NCBI GenBank assembly: GCA_934693135.1
Contig: CAKUVA010000033.1
Location: 1-17,755 of the forward strand
DNA from: an uncultured Bacteroidales bacterium
GTDB taxonomy: Bacteria > Bacteroidota > Bacteroidia > Bacteroidales > UBA932
Direction: 5' to 3'
Length of the DNA: 17,755 nucleotides
This document shows, one piece after another, positions 1 through 7,584 of the stretch (the stretch's first letter is position 1; every line of letters starts with the position of its first letter). The notes under the pieces are model-generated. The model was not told the origin of the DNA. It worked only from the letters and a program-made list of their open reading frames with translations, and searched no databases. Both the position numbers and the translations under genes were made by a program.

Positions 1-49
1 CACCTACATCAACACCTACAACATAAGGAGCATCCATTGTATTCACCAT
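1..49 (-). CDS. ROK-family sugar kinase (glucokinase-like), N-terminal fragment cut by window edge
   Basis: Only the first 16 codons are present. They read MVNTMDAPYVVGVDVG, and the protein continues beyond the left edge. The run YVVGVDVG resembles the start of the phosphate-binding loop of ROK-family kinases, where Bacteroidales glucokinases begin with a similar PYVVGIDIGGT segment. ROK kinases phosphorylate hexoses such as glucose in the cytoplasm using ATP. A second in-frame ATG (codon 5, at position 37) is an alternative start. It lies downstream of the FHS sugar transporter on the same strand, so an uptake-plus-phosphorylation unit is plausible. A TAAATTTG box (52-59) sits directly upstream but has no matching -33 element. 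The family call rests on a few residues and the neighbour, so it is moderate. Confidence 0.55.
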   Translation of the reverse strand, partial: MVNTMDAPYVVGVDVG

Positions 50-152
50 ATCAAATTTATTATGTTTATATTATTTCTTAGTAAGCATTAAAAAATAAGT
101 TGGTAAAGATTTGTAGTGTATTTTCGAGGATAGATTCGGTTTCGAAGAGGGA

Positions 153-168
153 GTGTACCGGGGTACAC
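153..168. repeat. Near-perfect palindrome GTGTACCGGGGTACAC
   Basis: Two 7-bp arms (GTGTACC and GGTACAC) flank a 2-base centre in the gap between the FHS transporter gene and the ROK kinase gene. There is no T-run on either side, so it does not look like an intrinsic terminator. Its size and symmetry fit a binding site for a dimeric repressor or activator, or an RNA hairpin in the mRNA linking transporter and kinase. Function is inference only. Confidence 0.4.
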
Positions 169-233
169 GACAGATGAGAAAATGAATATAGACCGAAAAG
201 ACACACAAAGATTATCAAGTTATTTTTTAAGGA

Positions 234-1475
234 TTACTTAGATGGTTTAGAAAGGAAAAGCGTGAATATGAGCATATATATTACGCCTGCTACGATTAGC
301 CAATAGCTCTCGATATAGCCGAACGCATCTGCAAGAAGTCCCTGGAAATAAGGCAAGATACCCCCACCACAAACCATCACCATGAAAAGACCTGAAGCAA
401 TGGATGTATATTTTCCGAGTCCCTCAACAGCAAGGTTGAATATACTACCCCACATAACTGATGTACAAATACCGCAGAGCACAAAGCAGATAACCTTAAT
501 AGGGACTGCGTTTCCTGCAATTGCAACAGTATCACTTCCAGGGAGGAAAATTCCGATAAGAAGAAGGACAATGGCAAGAGATGTAACACCTATCATCATG
601 CTACGGCTGGAAATTTTTCCACCGACAACCCCTCCGAGAAGACGTCCGCAAAGCATGAGCAACCAGTACATGCTGACTATAGTTCCGGCTGTAGCAGCCG
701 CTACGCCAGCCTCTGATGTCATATACAAGTTTGCAATATTAGGAATACCTACCTCGACGCCTACATATACGAAAATCGCGATAATTCCGAAAAGAAGGTT
801 ACTATGTGAAAGCGCACCTTTTATACTTGCGCCAATGCTCTCCGACTTTTCGTTTGACATTTTCGCTGCTTCAAGCTCAGGCTCAGGAATTGCTGAGAAA
901 AATATGATTATGAATGCCAATGCAAAGATTGCCATTGCAATGAACAATGCAGGATTAGCATCTGATATCTTCGCGCTTGCTACATCACCCATAAGATATC
1001 CCACAAATGTAGGGACAATGGTAGCAGACAAAGAATTGAGCGAACCTCCGAACTGAATCAGCTGATTACCTCTATTTCCGCCGCCACCGAGAGTATTGAG
1101 CATAGGATTGACAACAGTATTAAGCATACACATTGAAAAACCTGACACGAAAGCTCCTGTAAGATACACAGGGAAACTCTCCACTACGCCTGAAAGATAA
1201 GAGATGGCGACACCGATAAATCCGACTGAAACAGCAGAGAGCGCTGTAACTTTATAGCCATACTTTTTGAGGATAAAGCCTGCTGGAAGTCCCATGAATG
1301 CATATGCAATGAAGTTTGCAAGGTTTCCGAGCTGAGACATCGCATTAGTTGCACCAAACTGGTTCTTAACGATGACACCCATAGGATTCTGGAGTCCCGT
1401 AACAAATGAAATCATTGCGAATAGGAAGAACATAATTCCTATCGCTAAGATGTTGCTGTTTTTGTTGTTTGCCAT
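234..1475 (-). CDS. FHS/MFS-family sugar transporter (glucose/galactose/fucose type)
   Basis: This 413-residue integral membrane protein has about 12 hydrophobic helices and the length usual for the FHS branch (FucP/GluP) of the major facilitator superfamily, which takes up hexoses by proton or sodium symport. Visible family marks are the first-loop motif GLPAGFILKKYGYK (about residues 62-75) after helix 2, and the segment with NTVVNPMLNTLGGGG and NQLIQFGGSLNS (about residues 119-148), which resembles the FHS signature around helices 4 and 5. The ATG at 1475 gives a short hydrophilic N-terminus before helix 1. The gene is separated from dapF by 138 bases, so it probably has its own promoter, although no clear TAnnTTTG box is visible there. 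The ROK kinase just downstream suggests that the substrate is a sugar phosphorylated after entry. The exact sugar cannot be read from sequence. Confidence 0.88.
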   Translation of the reverse strand: MANNKNSNILAIGIMFFLFAMISFVTGLQNPMGVIVKNQFGATNAMSQLGNLANFIAYAFMGLPAGFILKKYGYKVTALSAVSVGFIGVAISYLSGVVESFPVYLTGAFVSGFSMCMLNTVVNPMLNTLGGGGNRGNQLIQFGGSLNSLSATIVPTFVGYLMGDVASAKISDANPALFIAMAIFALAFIIIFFSAIPEPELEAAKMSNEKSESIGASIKGALSHSNLLFGIIAIFVYVGVEVGIPNIANLYMTSEAGVAAATAGTIVSMYWLLMLCGRLLGGVVGGKISSRSMMIGVTSLAIVLLLIGIFLPGSDTVAIAGNAVPIKVICFVLCGICTSVMWGSIFNLAVEGLGKYTSIASGLFMVMVCGGGILPYFQGLLADAFGYIESYWLIVAGVIYMLIFTLFLSKPSK

Positions 1476-1613
1476 TATATTAACGTTTTAATATTATTAT
1501 CAAATAAAGAACGTGGTCTTAGAAAACATAAATCCTAACAGATTTTCAAACATGCTAATTTACGAAAAACATCTATTTTGACCAAAAGAAGTTCATATCG
1601 TGATTAAAAGGGA

Positions 1614-2474
1614 TCACTTGGAAGTTTCTACAGTTCCTATGAATGCTGCTGGACCTGTGAGCCACACATCGGAAAAACAGCAGTCTGCCGGAGAATCAGA
1701 GCCATGAGGAGTGAATGTAACAGAGAGGTCTGCAATCCGCGCTCCAACATCAAATGTCACAGGACCATCATGTACCCAAGAGCCGTCATTGGACAAAACA
1801 ATAAAAGTTGCCATCGCGGATGCCACTATTCCAGTTCCACATGCAAGTGTCTCATCCTCAACACCTTTTTCATAAGTACGAACATCTATCCTCTTATTCT
1901 CAACGATTTTGACAAAATCAACATTGACACCAGCAGGAGCAAACATTGCATCATAACGAATCTTACGACCTTCTCCGAACACATCACAACTTGTGAGGTC
2001 GTCCACAAACCTCACAAAATGACGAGTACCGGTATCTAAGAACCAGTCACACGACAGAGGCCCATCAATAACATTGCCCCGAGGATAGGCAACAGCTCCA
2101 TCCACATCCTTCATTAGAAGCTTAACTTTTCTTGGAATAGACGAAAAAGGATGACCAGTATCACTCACATAAGCGACATGTTCCCCGTCAGGTGCATTGA
2201 ATCTAAATTCTCTGTATCCGAGATCAGCGGCAAATGCTGCAATACAGCGACCACCATTTCCACACATCATACCTCCGGAGCCATCCGAATTATAATAACG
2301 CATGCTAAAATCAGCCGTCTTACTATTCTCCAAGATCATTAAACCATCAGCCCCAAACCCAGTATGCCTGTCACAGATGGCAGCAATCTGATCAGGATTC
2401 ATTTCAATGGTAGAATGTCGTCCATCCGCTATGAGAAAATCATTGCCAGCACCATGATACTTATAGAATTTCAT
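1614..2474 (-). CDS. dapF: Diaminopimelate epimerase
   Basis: This 286-residue cytoplasmic enzyme converts LL-diaminopimelate to meso-diaminopimelate, the last step before lysine and the peptidoglycan cross-linking residue. Both catalytic cysteines are visible: Cys71 in MMCGNGGRC and Cys212 in the strongly conserved [10 protein letters not shown] segment. The N-terminus [11 protein letters not shown] is also typical, and the length matches the family. It is the last gene of the dap operon. Its ATG overlaps the stop of dapD by four bases (ATGA), indicating translational coupling. No convincing terminator follows it. All key residues are present. Confidence 0.96.
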   Translation of the reverse strand: MKFYKYHGAGNDFLIADGRHSTIEMNPDQIAAICDRHTGFGADGLMILENSKTADFSMRYYNSDGSGGMMCGNGGRCIAAFAADLGYREFRFNAPDGEHVAYVSDTGHPFSSIPRKVKLLMKDVDGAVAYPRGNVIDGPLSCDWFLDTGTRHFVRFVDDLTSCDVFGEGRKIRYDAMFAPAGVNVDFVKIVENKRIDVRTYEKGVEDETLACGTGIVASAMATFIVLSNDGSWVHDGPVTFDVGARIADLSVTFTPHGSDSPADCCFSDVWLTGPAAFIGTVETSK

Positions 2475-3262
2475 CGCAATAAATCCTCTAATTCCACAGA
2501 AGCATCTGTCTTGCCATCGCGATACTTCACAATGACCGGCACATATATATGTATGCCTTCTTCCGCACCAACCCCTTTCCGTATGGGTCTGCTTCCAGCG
2601 ACAACTACAGCACCAGCAGGCACTACGAGGCGCCCTGAAGCATCAGGTCTGATATACTTTCCATTGACAGCATCATAAATAGATGTAGACCTATTTATAA
2701 TAACACCAGATCCGAGTACAGCCCCTTCTTGAACAAGCACCCCTTCGTATATACCACAATTTCCGCCTATGAACACATTATCCTCAATGATTACAGGCAT
2801 TGCACCTACAGGTTCAAGCACACCTCCTATTTGGGCAGCAGCAGCTATATGAACATACTTCCCTACCTGAGCACAAGAGCCGACAAGTGCATGAGAATCA
2901 ATCATTGATCCTTCATCAACATAAGCTCCGATATTGACATAAGCAGGAGGCATCATAATTACAGATGGTGCAAGATATGCTCCTCGACGAACTGAACTTC
3001 CTCCAGGCACTATACGCACCCGATCCTCCACAGTGAACTTTCTTAAAGGAATCGTGTCCTTATCTATGAATGAAAACATCCCTTCCGACATGTCTGTCAA
3101 AACACCAAGTCTGAAGCCTTTGAGTATTTCCTCTTTTATCCATGAATTAACACGCCACTCACTTCCATGTTTTTCAGCGACACGGATTCTGCCTGATTCC
3201 AAATCTGAACATATCTGAAGAAAATGTTCCCTTTCTATATCGACCATAATAATAAATTTCAA
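2471..3262 (-). CDS. dapD: Tetrahydrodipicolinate N-succinyltransferase
   Basis: This 263-residue enzyme transfers succinyl from succinyl-CoA to tetrahydrodipicolinate in the succinylase branch of lysine/DAP synthesis. The C-terminal two thirds form a left-handed beta-helix of hexapeptide repeats (about residues 85-210). Segments nearly identical to the E. coli enzyme include [33 protein letters not shown] and [10 protein letters not shown]. These separate it from DapH acetyltransferases. An N-terminal helical domain (about residues 1-80) precedes the helix, as in the family. It overlaps dapA upstream and dapF downstream by four bases each, so it is translationally coupled to both. Its presence shows that this organism does not rely on the DapL shortcut. 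Confidence 0.95.
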   Translation of the reverse strand: MKFIIMVDIEREHFLQICSDLESGRIRVAEKHGSEWRVNSWIKEEILKGFRLGVLTDMSEGMFSFIDKDTIPLRKFTVEDRVRIVPGGSSVRRGAYLAPSVIMMPPAYVNIGAYVDEGSMIDSHALVGSCAQVGKYVHIAAAAQIGGVLEPVGAMPVIIEDNVFIGGNCGIYEGVLVQEGAVLGSGVIINRSTSIYDAVNGKYIRPDASGRLVVPAGAVVVAGSRPIRKGVGAEEGIHIYVPVIVKYRDGKTDASVELEDLLR

Positions 3263-4137
3263 TTTTCCATTCCAAGTTCTCGTAAGACATTATGCAATAA
3301 TGTCTTAGTACTATTCTCAGCTTCAGTAAGCGGAAGACGCATTTCAGCACTGCACAATCCCATTGATGCCAATGCAGCTTTTACTGGAATCGGGTTACTT
3401 TCGGCAAAGCACGCATGATATAAAGGCACAAGCCTGTTGTTGACAGATATTGCTTTCTTCAAGTCGGAGTCTGACACAGCCTCAATCAGTTCCTTCATAA
3501 GTTTCGGAACAATGTTAGATGCAACACTTATCACGCCATCTGCACCACATGCCATAAGAGCTAATGTCTGGTCATCATTGCCACTTAGCACTGAAAAGCC
3601 ATCAGGAGCAAGACGCCTAATATCTATTATCTGTGACAGATTGCCGGACGCCTCTTTTATAGCAACAATATTCGGCACTGAAGCAAGTTTTAAAATAGTG
3701 TCAACATTCATGTTTACACCTGTTCGCGATGGTACATTATACAAAACTACAGGTTTTTCTGTAGAATCTGCCACAGCCTTAAAATATTCATATAGGCCTT
3801 CTTGCGTTGGCTTATTATAGAATGGCGCCACAATAAGATAAGCATCAGCACAACATGGTTCAAGAAGCCTGATATTCTCTATTGTAGCCATTAACGAGTT
3901 AGATCCAGCACCTGCCACAACAGGAATACCATCAGCCTCTTCAACAGCTATTTTCAACAACTTTACCCTTTCATCAGCTGACAAGCAAGGTGTCTCTGCT
4001 GTAGAACCAAGTGGCACAAGAAAATCCACCCCAGCATCCACCTGACGCCTCACCATCGACCTATAAGACACAAAATCAACACGTCCTGCCATAAACGGAG
4101 TTACCAAAGCCGTTCCAAGCCCTTTGATTGATAACAT
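3259..4137 (-). CDS. dapA: 4-hydroxy-tetrahydrodipicolinate synthase
   Basis: This 292-residue TIM-barrel aldolase condenses pyruvate with aspartate semialdehyde, the committed step to DAP and lysine. The Schiff-base lysine is Lys161 in [10 protein letters not shown]. The catalytic triad partners are visible: Ser45-Thr46 in PLGSTAETP, and Tyr133 with Arg138 in [10 protein letters not shown]. Length is typical for the family. It is the third gene of the dap operon. The gap to dapB is eight bases and the overlap with dapD is four. DapA is the usual feedback point for lysine in many bacteria, but whether this enzyme is lysine-sensitive cannot be judged from sequence. Confidence 0.96.
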   Translation of the reverse strand: MLSIKGLGTALVTPFMAGRVDFVSYRSMVRRQVDAGVDFLVPLGSTAETPCLSADERVKLLKIAVEEADGIPVVAGAGSNSLMATIENIRLLEPCCADAYLIVAPFYNKPTQEGLYEYFKAVADSTEKPVVLYNVPSRTGVNMNVDTILKLASVPNIVAIKEASGNLSQIIDIRRLAPDGFSVLSGNDDQTLALMACGADGVISVASNIVPKLMKELIEAVSDSDLKKAISVNNRLVPLYHACFAESNPIPVKAALASMGLCSAEMRLPLTEAENSTKTLLHNVLRELGMEN

Positions 4138-4145
4138 GACTAAAA

Positions 4146-4859
4146 CTATTTTAATGTTCCAATAAAAAGCTCCCTAAACTCATACACAGCAGAGACATCA
4201 CTCTTTGCCAAATTCTCAGCCATTCCGGCTGCCATAACTGCACCTTCTGCAAAGCCACGACGTGAGAAAGCCTCATGTTCAAGAGTGATTCTGTCACATC
4301 CTCCCTCAAAGCCGACAGTATGGATACCAGCAATCTCTCCCACACGCACAGACGCCACATCCGCTTTCACTCCCATATTCTCGTCAATGACTGCTGCCAA
4401 TGTCTTTGCGGTACCACTCGGTGCATCTAATTTGTGACAATGATGCTTCTCAACTATATATGGAGCATATCCGCCGGCCTTCGCAAGCAATGACGAAACT
4501 ATATTCACAGCAGCTGAGAATACATTGACACCAACAGAGAAGTTGGAGGCCCATATCAATGGAGTTCCACATTCCTTGAAATACTCGAAAACTTCGTCAG
4601 CTATATCATACCATCCGGTGGTACCGACAACAGCCGCCTTGAAGTTCTCCGCTATAAACTTGTAATTAGCTCTAAAAGCATCGGGGATCGTAAAATCAAT
4701 GCAAATACTGTCCTTAGCCAATGCCTTATCTACCGCCTGTATATCATCACTTTTGCCGGAACATTCTATTCCCTTGTCAGCTAAAACAGTCTCAACCATC
4801 TTGCCCATCCTGCCATAACCGCTTATAAAAATTTTCATGTCCAATGTTGTTTTGTTCAT
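4146..4859 (-). CDS. dapB: 4-hydroxy-tetrahydrodipicolinate reductase
   Basis: This 237-residue NAD(P)H-dependent cytoplasmic reductase acts on the DapA product. The N-terminal Rossmann fold shows the dinucleotide motif GYGRMG (residues 14-19), followed by VVGTTGW (about 77-83). The substrate and catalytic signature EKHHCHKLDAPSGT (137-150) carries the His-His pair and Lys143. It is shorter than the E. coli protein (273 residues), as is common in Bacteroidota. The start is uncertain: the ATG at 4838 (codon 8) would give MKIFISGYGRMGK, which matches the usual N-terminus of the family better. The seven extra residues of the longer form add nothing recognisable. It lies 36 bases after dapE and eight before dapA. 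Confidence 0.94.
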   Translation of the reverse strand: MNKTTLDMKIFISGYGRMGKMVETVLADKGIECSGKSDDIQAVDKALAKDSICIDFTIPDAFRANYKFIAENFKAAVVGTTGWYDIADEVFEYFKECGTPLIWASNFSVGVNVFSAAVNIVSSLLAKAGGYAPYIVEKHHCHKLDAPSGTAKTLAAVIDENMGVKADVASVRVGEIAGIHTVGFEGGCDRITLEHEAFSRRGFAEGAVMAAGMAENLAKSDVSAVYEFRELFIGTLK

Positions 4860-4895
4860 GCTTCATAAAACATACTCTACACAAATATAACTATT

Positions 4896-5963
4896 CTATT
4901 GGGCATTTGGAAGCTTGCAGACACGATTAATTATCATGTCATACATAAGTTCATACTGCTTTACAGCCGCTTCAAGTTGACTCAGAAGCACATATTCATA
5001 AGAAGTATGCGCAGTAAAAATGGAGCCGGGGCCGCAAAGCGCCCTATTGCGAAACTTCGTCAAGCGAGGAGTGTCACTTCCGAATGATACTGGTTTCGTA
5101 CCAAATCCATTCAATGTCATATATCGCATAGGAGTATCGCCGCCAAAAGATTCTATTTCAATGTCTTCAGATGCCATAGACATTATCAATTCCTGAACTA
5201 AACTATCTGAAGCCGGAGTTGTCCTGAAATACAATCTGAATGAGAGTTCAGGGCTGAGAATATTCTGAGGGTTGTCAGATGACAATTTTCCTATATTCCA
5301 TGTCGTAGGTCCCAAAATATCATCCAATGGAAAATCTATGTGCCTCAAATCATTGACAAAATCAACAAATTTATTCACAGCACTTTCGCCTCGTTTCGGA
5401 TAACCTGAATGACAAGCCTTTCCATGGATTCTTACAAGAAACGACTTCGTTCCTTTAGAAGCAGAAACCATCATATTGTCAGTTGGTTCCCCAACAATGA
5501 GCCAATCCCCTCCAGAACAGTCACGAGTATATGCCTTGGCACCAAAAGATCCAGTCTCTTCTCCCGATAGCAGCAATAACGCAAAACCCTTCTTCCCTTC
5601 AGATGCCATCTTCAAGCATGCTGACAACATCGAAAATATCTGTCCTTTAGCATCGCAGCTGCCACGTCCTAAAATCAATACGTCGTCTTTATCTAAGACA
5701 ACGCCATCCGGTAGTATCTCCCCAGCCTTAATGTCCTTGAAAACAGGCGGAATATAAGGAGGTACAGTATCCATATGAGTACAAAACACAACTTTTGGTT
5801 CACCCCATGAAAACATAAGATTCAATGTGCCATCACCAACCTCATATCTTATATTTTTATCAGCATGTATATTTTTTTCTATAAATTCAGCAAATCTGCG
5901 CTCCGTGCCACTTGTGGACTCAAATTCCAGCATTTGCCTAAATAAATCAAGATTCATCGTCAT
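4896..5963 (-). CDS. dapE: M20-family metallo-deacylase, probably succinyl-diaminopimelate desuccinylase
   Basis: This 355-residue di-zinc hydrolase belongs to the M20 (DapE/ArgE/CPG2) family. Candidate metal ligands are His63 in THMDTVP, Asp104 in GRGSCDAKG, Glu136 in SGEETG, Glu159 in GEPTDN and His319 in TAHTSYEY. Glu135 is the expected general base. A dimerisation (lid) domain interrupts the catalytic domain between about residues 165 and 275. On sequence alone it could be an ArgE-like acetylornithine or succinylornithine deacetylase. Its place as first gene of an operon with dapB, dapA, dapD and dapF makes succinyl-DAP the likely substrate. The start is ATG at 5963, with codon 3 (5957) as an alternative. 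A consensus promoter lies immediately upstream and predicts a very short leader. Confidence 0.85.
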   Translation of the reverse strand: MTMNLDLFRQMLEFESTSGTERRFAEFIEKNIHADKNIRYEVGDGTLNLMFSWGEPKVVFCTHMDTVPPYIPPVFKDIKAGEILPDGVVLDKDDVLILGRGSCDAKGQIFSMLSACLKMASEGKKGFALLLLSGEETGSFGAKAYTRDCSGGDWLIVGEPTDNMMVSASKGTKSFLVRIHGKACHSGYPKRGESAVNKFVDFVNDLRHIDFPLDDILGPTTWNIGKLSSDNPQNILSPELSFRLYFRTTPASDSLVQELIMSMASEDIEIESFGGDTPMRYMTLNGFGTKPVSFGSDTPRLTKFRNRALCGPGSIFTAHTSYEYVLLSQLEAAVKQYELMYDMIINRVCKLPNAQ

Positions 5964-5977
5964 ATTCTTTTATTTGG

Positions 5978-6010
5978 CAAAATTAGATTTATTTCCGCTA
6001 ATTATACAAA
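5978..6010 (-). promoter_or_regulatory. Bacteroidota-type promoter of the dap operon
   Basis: Read on the minus strand, a perfect -33 element TTTG (6007-6010) is followed after 21 bases by a perfect -7 element TAATTTTG (5978-5985), matching the TTTG-N19-21-TAnnTTTG consensus of the primary sigma factor in this phylum. Transcription would start about six bases further on, leaving a leader of roughly ten bases before the dapE ATG at 5963. The leader is too short for a riboswitch or attenuator, so any lysine control would have to act at the promoter. Confidence 0.7.
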
Positions 6011-6017
6011 TTCTTAC

Positions 6018-6025
6018 TATATTTG
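6018..6025 (+). promoter_or_regulatory. Probable -7 element of the AraC-family regulator gene
   Basis: TATATTTG matches the Bacteroidota -7 consensus TAnnTTTG and lies 23 bases before the chosen ATG at 6049. No clean TTTG is found 19-21 bases upstream; the nearest is TTTC at 5992-5995. This promoter is interleaved with the dap promoter on the other strand, whose -33 element (6007-6010) falls inside its spacer. Confidence 0.45.
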
Positions 6026-6048
6026 AAGTTTTACAATTAGTGAACAAG

Positions 6049-6975
6049 ATGACAGATACATTACCTCAGATAAAATTCGAAATGCTCCCTGTAACAAATA
6101 GAGCACTCAGCATAGAGAATGTAGCAATAATAGATGACAACTTCGAACCAGTGGCGGGAGCAAGGCCTAAAAATCAGAAATTTCCATTCAAAGTATTGAT
6201 GGGTCTGTCCATTTTTTGTGTTGAAGGAGCCATAACGATGCGGTTGAATCAGAAAGAATATATTCTCAAAAAAAATGACTTATTGGTTGCTCTGCCAGGA
6301 TTCATAATGGAGCACATAGAATTCACGCCTGAAACAAAAACTATAATGGCGGCCACAGCCACCAACCTCTTCGGAAAATCCCCAATGAAGAGCAACGAAT
6401 ATATTAGAAAATGGCTTCTCCGGCAAGATGGGCCGGCAATCATCCATATACCTGACGAAATCAGCGATGATTTCATCAATACCTACAAGACATTCCGCAA
6501 ATTCTGTTCATACATTGACAATGAATTTCTCATTGACGAAATGATCGGCCTCGTACATTCATTCATGTCAGTGATAGCCACTATTATCAAAAATACATTC
6601 CAAATGGATGAAAGTGTGGAACTATCCAGAAAGAAAGGACTTATGGTTAAATTCATTAACGATGTCCATGAATATTGCAACAAGGAAAGGAGCGTCTCAT
6701 TCTATGCCGGACGATGCTACCTTTCCCCGAAATATTTTGCTAGAATAATGACGGAAATGATTGGAAAAAAGCCAGGAGATGTTATAAAGGAAAACGTGAT
6801 ACTTGAATCAAAAGTGATGCTCATATCACATAACTACACAGTACAACAAGTAAGTGACAAGATGAACTTTCCAAACTCGTCATTTTTCTGCAAATATTTC
6901 AAGTCGGCAACAGGATGCTCTCCACGCCAATATCAGCTATATGGCGAAAAAGCTATTGACGCGAAGGAATCTTGA
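6049..6975 (+). CDS. AraC-family transcriptional regulator
   Basis: This 308-residue protein has an N-terminal cupin-like sensing domain (about residues 20-110; the strand pattern around ITMRLNQKEYILKKNDLL is typical) and a C-terminal AraC DNA-binding domain. The two helix-turn-helix units lie at about 216-236 (VSFYAGRCYLSPKYFARIM) and 263-285 (VQQVSDKMNFPNSSFFCKYF), followed by the family motif GCSPRQYQ (289-296). The reading frame is open back to 5827, but that part would lie on top of dapE and has the look of antisense sequence. The ATG at 6049, just after a -7 box, is the sensible start; a GTG lies at 6040. It is divergent from the dap operon and convergent with the lipid operon, overlapping lolA by 23 bases. 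Its targets are unknown: either neighbour is possible, and autoregulation is likely. Confidence 0.88.
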   Translation: MTDTLPQIKFEMLPVTNRALSIENVAIIDDNFEPVAGARPKNQKFPFKVLMGLSIFCVEGAITMRLNQKEYILKKNDLLVALPGFIMEHIEFTPETKTIMAATATNLFGKSPMKSNEYIRKWLLRQDGPAIIHIPDEISDDFINTYKTFRKFCSYIDNEFLIDEMIGLVHSFMSVIATIIKNTFQMDESVELSRKKGLMVKFINDVHEYCNKERSVSFYAGRCYLSPKYFARIMTEMIGKKPGDVIKENVILESKVMLISHNYTVQQVSDKMNFPNSSFFCKYFKSATGCSPRQYQLYGEKAIDAKES

Positions 6976-7579
6976 AAACATCTTCTGGAAAAGAGGTGTT
7001 TTTCTTGAGCCCCGTCATTTCATATACACTTGTGATTCCTGTAGGTTCCACAAGCACCATCTTCACAAGAAGACTATCTGATTTTCTGTAAGTCAACATT
7101 ATCTTGGAATAGCTCCTGCGCCCGTTTTGGGCAGCCGGAGTAATAGTTACCTCATAGCCGGCAGCTGTTTCGACAGATGAAATTCCCCCCTTACTATCTG
7201 CTGCCACTTTAGATGGGCACCCCTTAATACACCCAGTAAGCGTATTAGCTATACCACCAATCATGGCATTTTTCGAGATGTCGAAATTGGAAGCATGACC
7301 ACCTTTATTCATATAGAACCTATTACCATTCACAATCAAAAGTTCGCCGGCAGGTTTTGAATAACGCATGGCCAACTTTCCTCCTTCTACCTTGTAATAA
7401 AGTGTACCCTCCGAATTTATTGACTTACCAGATGCCTTAATGGTCTTGACCAAGGTAAACTTGCTCTCAACATTTTTTACGAGAGCATTTGCCTTTTCGA
7501 TTTTGGATGTAATATCCTGTGCCATGACAGAGCCGCAGCAAATAGCCATGGCGATGAATGCTGAAATAATTCTCTTCAT
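6953..7579 (-). CDS. LolA-like periplasmic lipid/lipoprotein carrier protein
   Basis: This 208-residue protein has a clear signal peptide (residues 1-20, ending GSVMA, cleaved before QDITS), so it is exported to the periplasm. The mature part has the LolA/LolB-type half-barrel pattern: an amphipathic helix, a strand of the form GTLYYKVEGGKLAMRYSKPAGELLIVNG without an obvious break, and a C-terminal strand after VYEMTGLKKNTSFPEDVFKIPS. LolA ferries acylated cargo from inner to outer membrane. Here it is the last gene of a lipid biosynthetic operon with an MMPL pump, so it probably carries the operon's own product and not general lipoproteins, as proposed for the LolA-like proteins of aryl-polyene clusters. 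Two nearby cysteines (GCIKGC) are a point of note. The FabG-like gene ends five bases upstream. Confidence 0.82.
   Translation of the reverse strand: MKRIISAFIAMAICCGSVMAQDITSKIEKANALVKNVESKFTLVKTIKASGKSINSEGTLYYKVEGGKLAMRYSKPAGELLIVNGNRFYMNKGGHASNFDISKNAMIGGIANTLTGCIKGCPSKVAADSKGGISSVETAAGYEVTITPAAQNGRRSYSKIMLTYRKSDSLLVKMVLVEPTGITSVYEMTGLKKNTSFPEDVFKIPSRQ
6975..7006 (+). terminator. Possible intrinsic terminator of the AraC-family gene, inside the lolA-like coding region
   Basis: Arms AAAACATCTT (6975-6984) and GAGGTGTTTT (6993-7002) can form a 10-bp stem with two G-U pairs and an 8-base loop, starting at the last base of the regulator's stop codon. The stem runs into TTTTTCTT. It is A/T-rich and therefore weak. 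On the minus strand it lies within the last codons of the lolA-like gene, before its stop, so it would serve the plus-strand transcript. Confidence 0.35.
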
Positions 7580-7584
7580 AATTA

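Noticed and set aside
382..1056. Long plus-strand open frame (224 codons) opposite the sugar transporter gene
   Set aside because: Low-complexity translation rich in Ile, Pro, Ala and Thr that is the antisense of membrane helices. The minus-strand transporter explains the region fully.
1600..1617. GTGAT/ATCAC inverted repeat at the end of dapF as a terminator
   Set aside because: The stem is only 5 bp, overlaps the stop codon and is not followed by a T-run on the minus strand.
5827..6048. 74-codon upstream extension of the AraC-family gene starting at GTG
   Set aside because: It is antisense to the N-terminus of dapE, its translation does not resemble an AraC domain, and both promoters lie within it.
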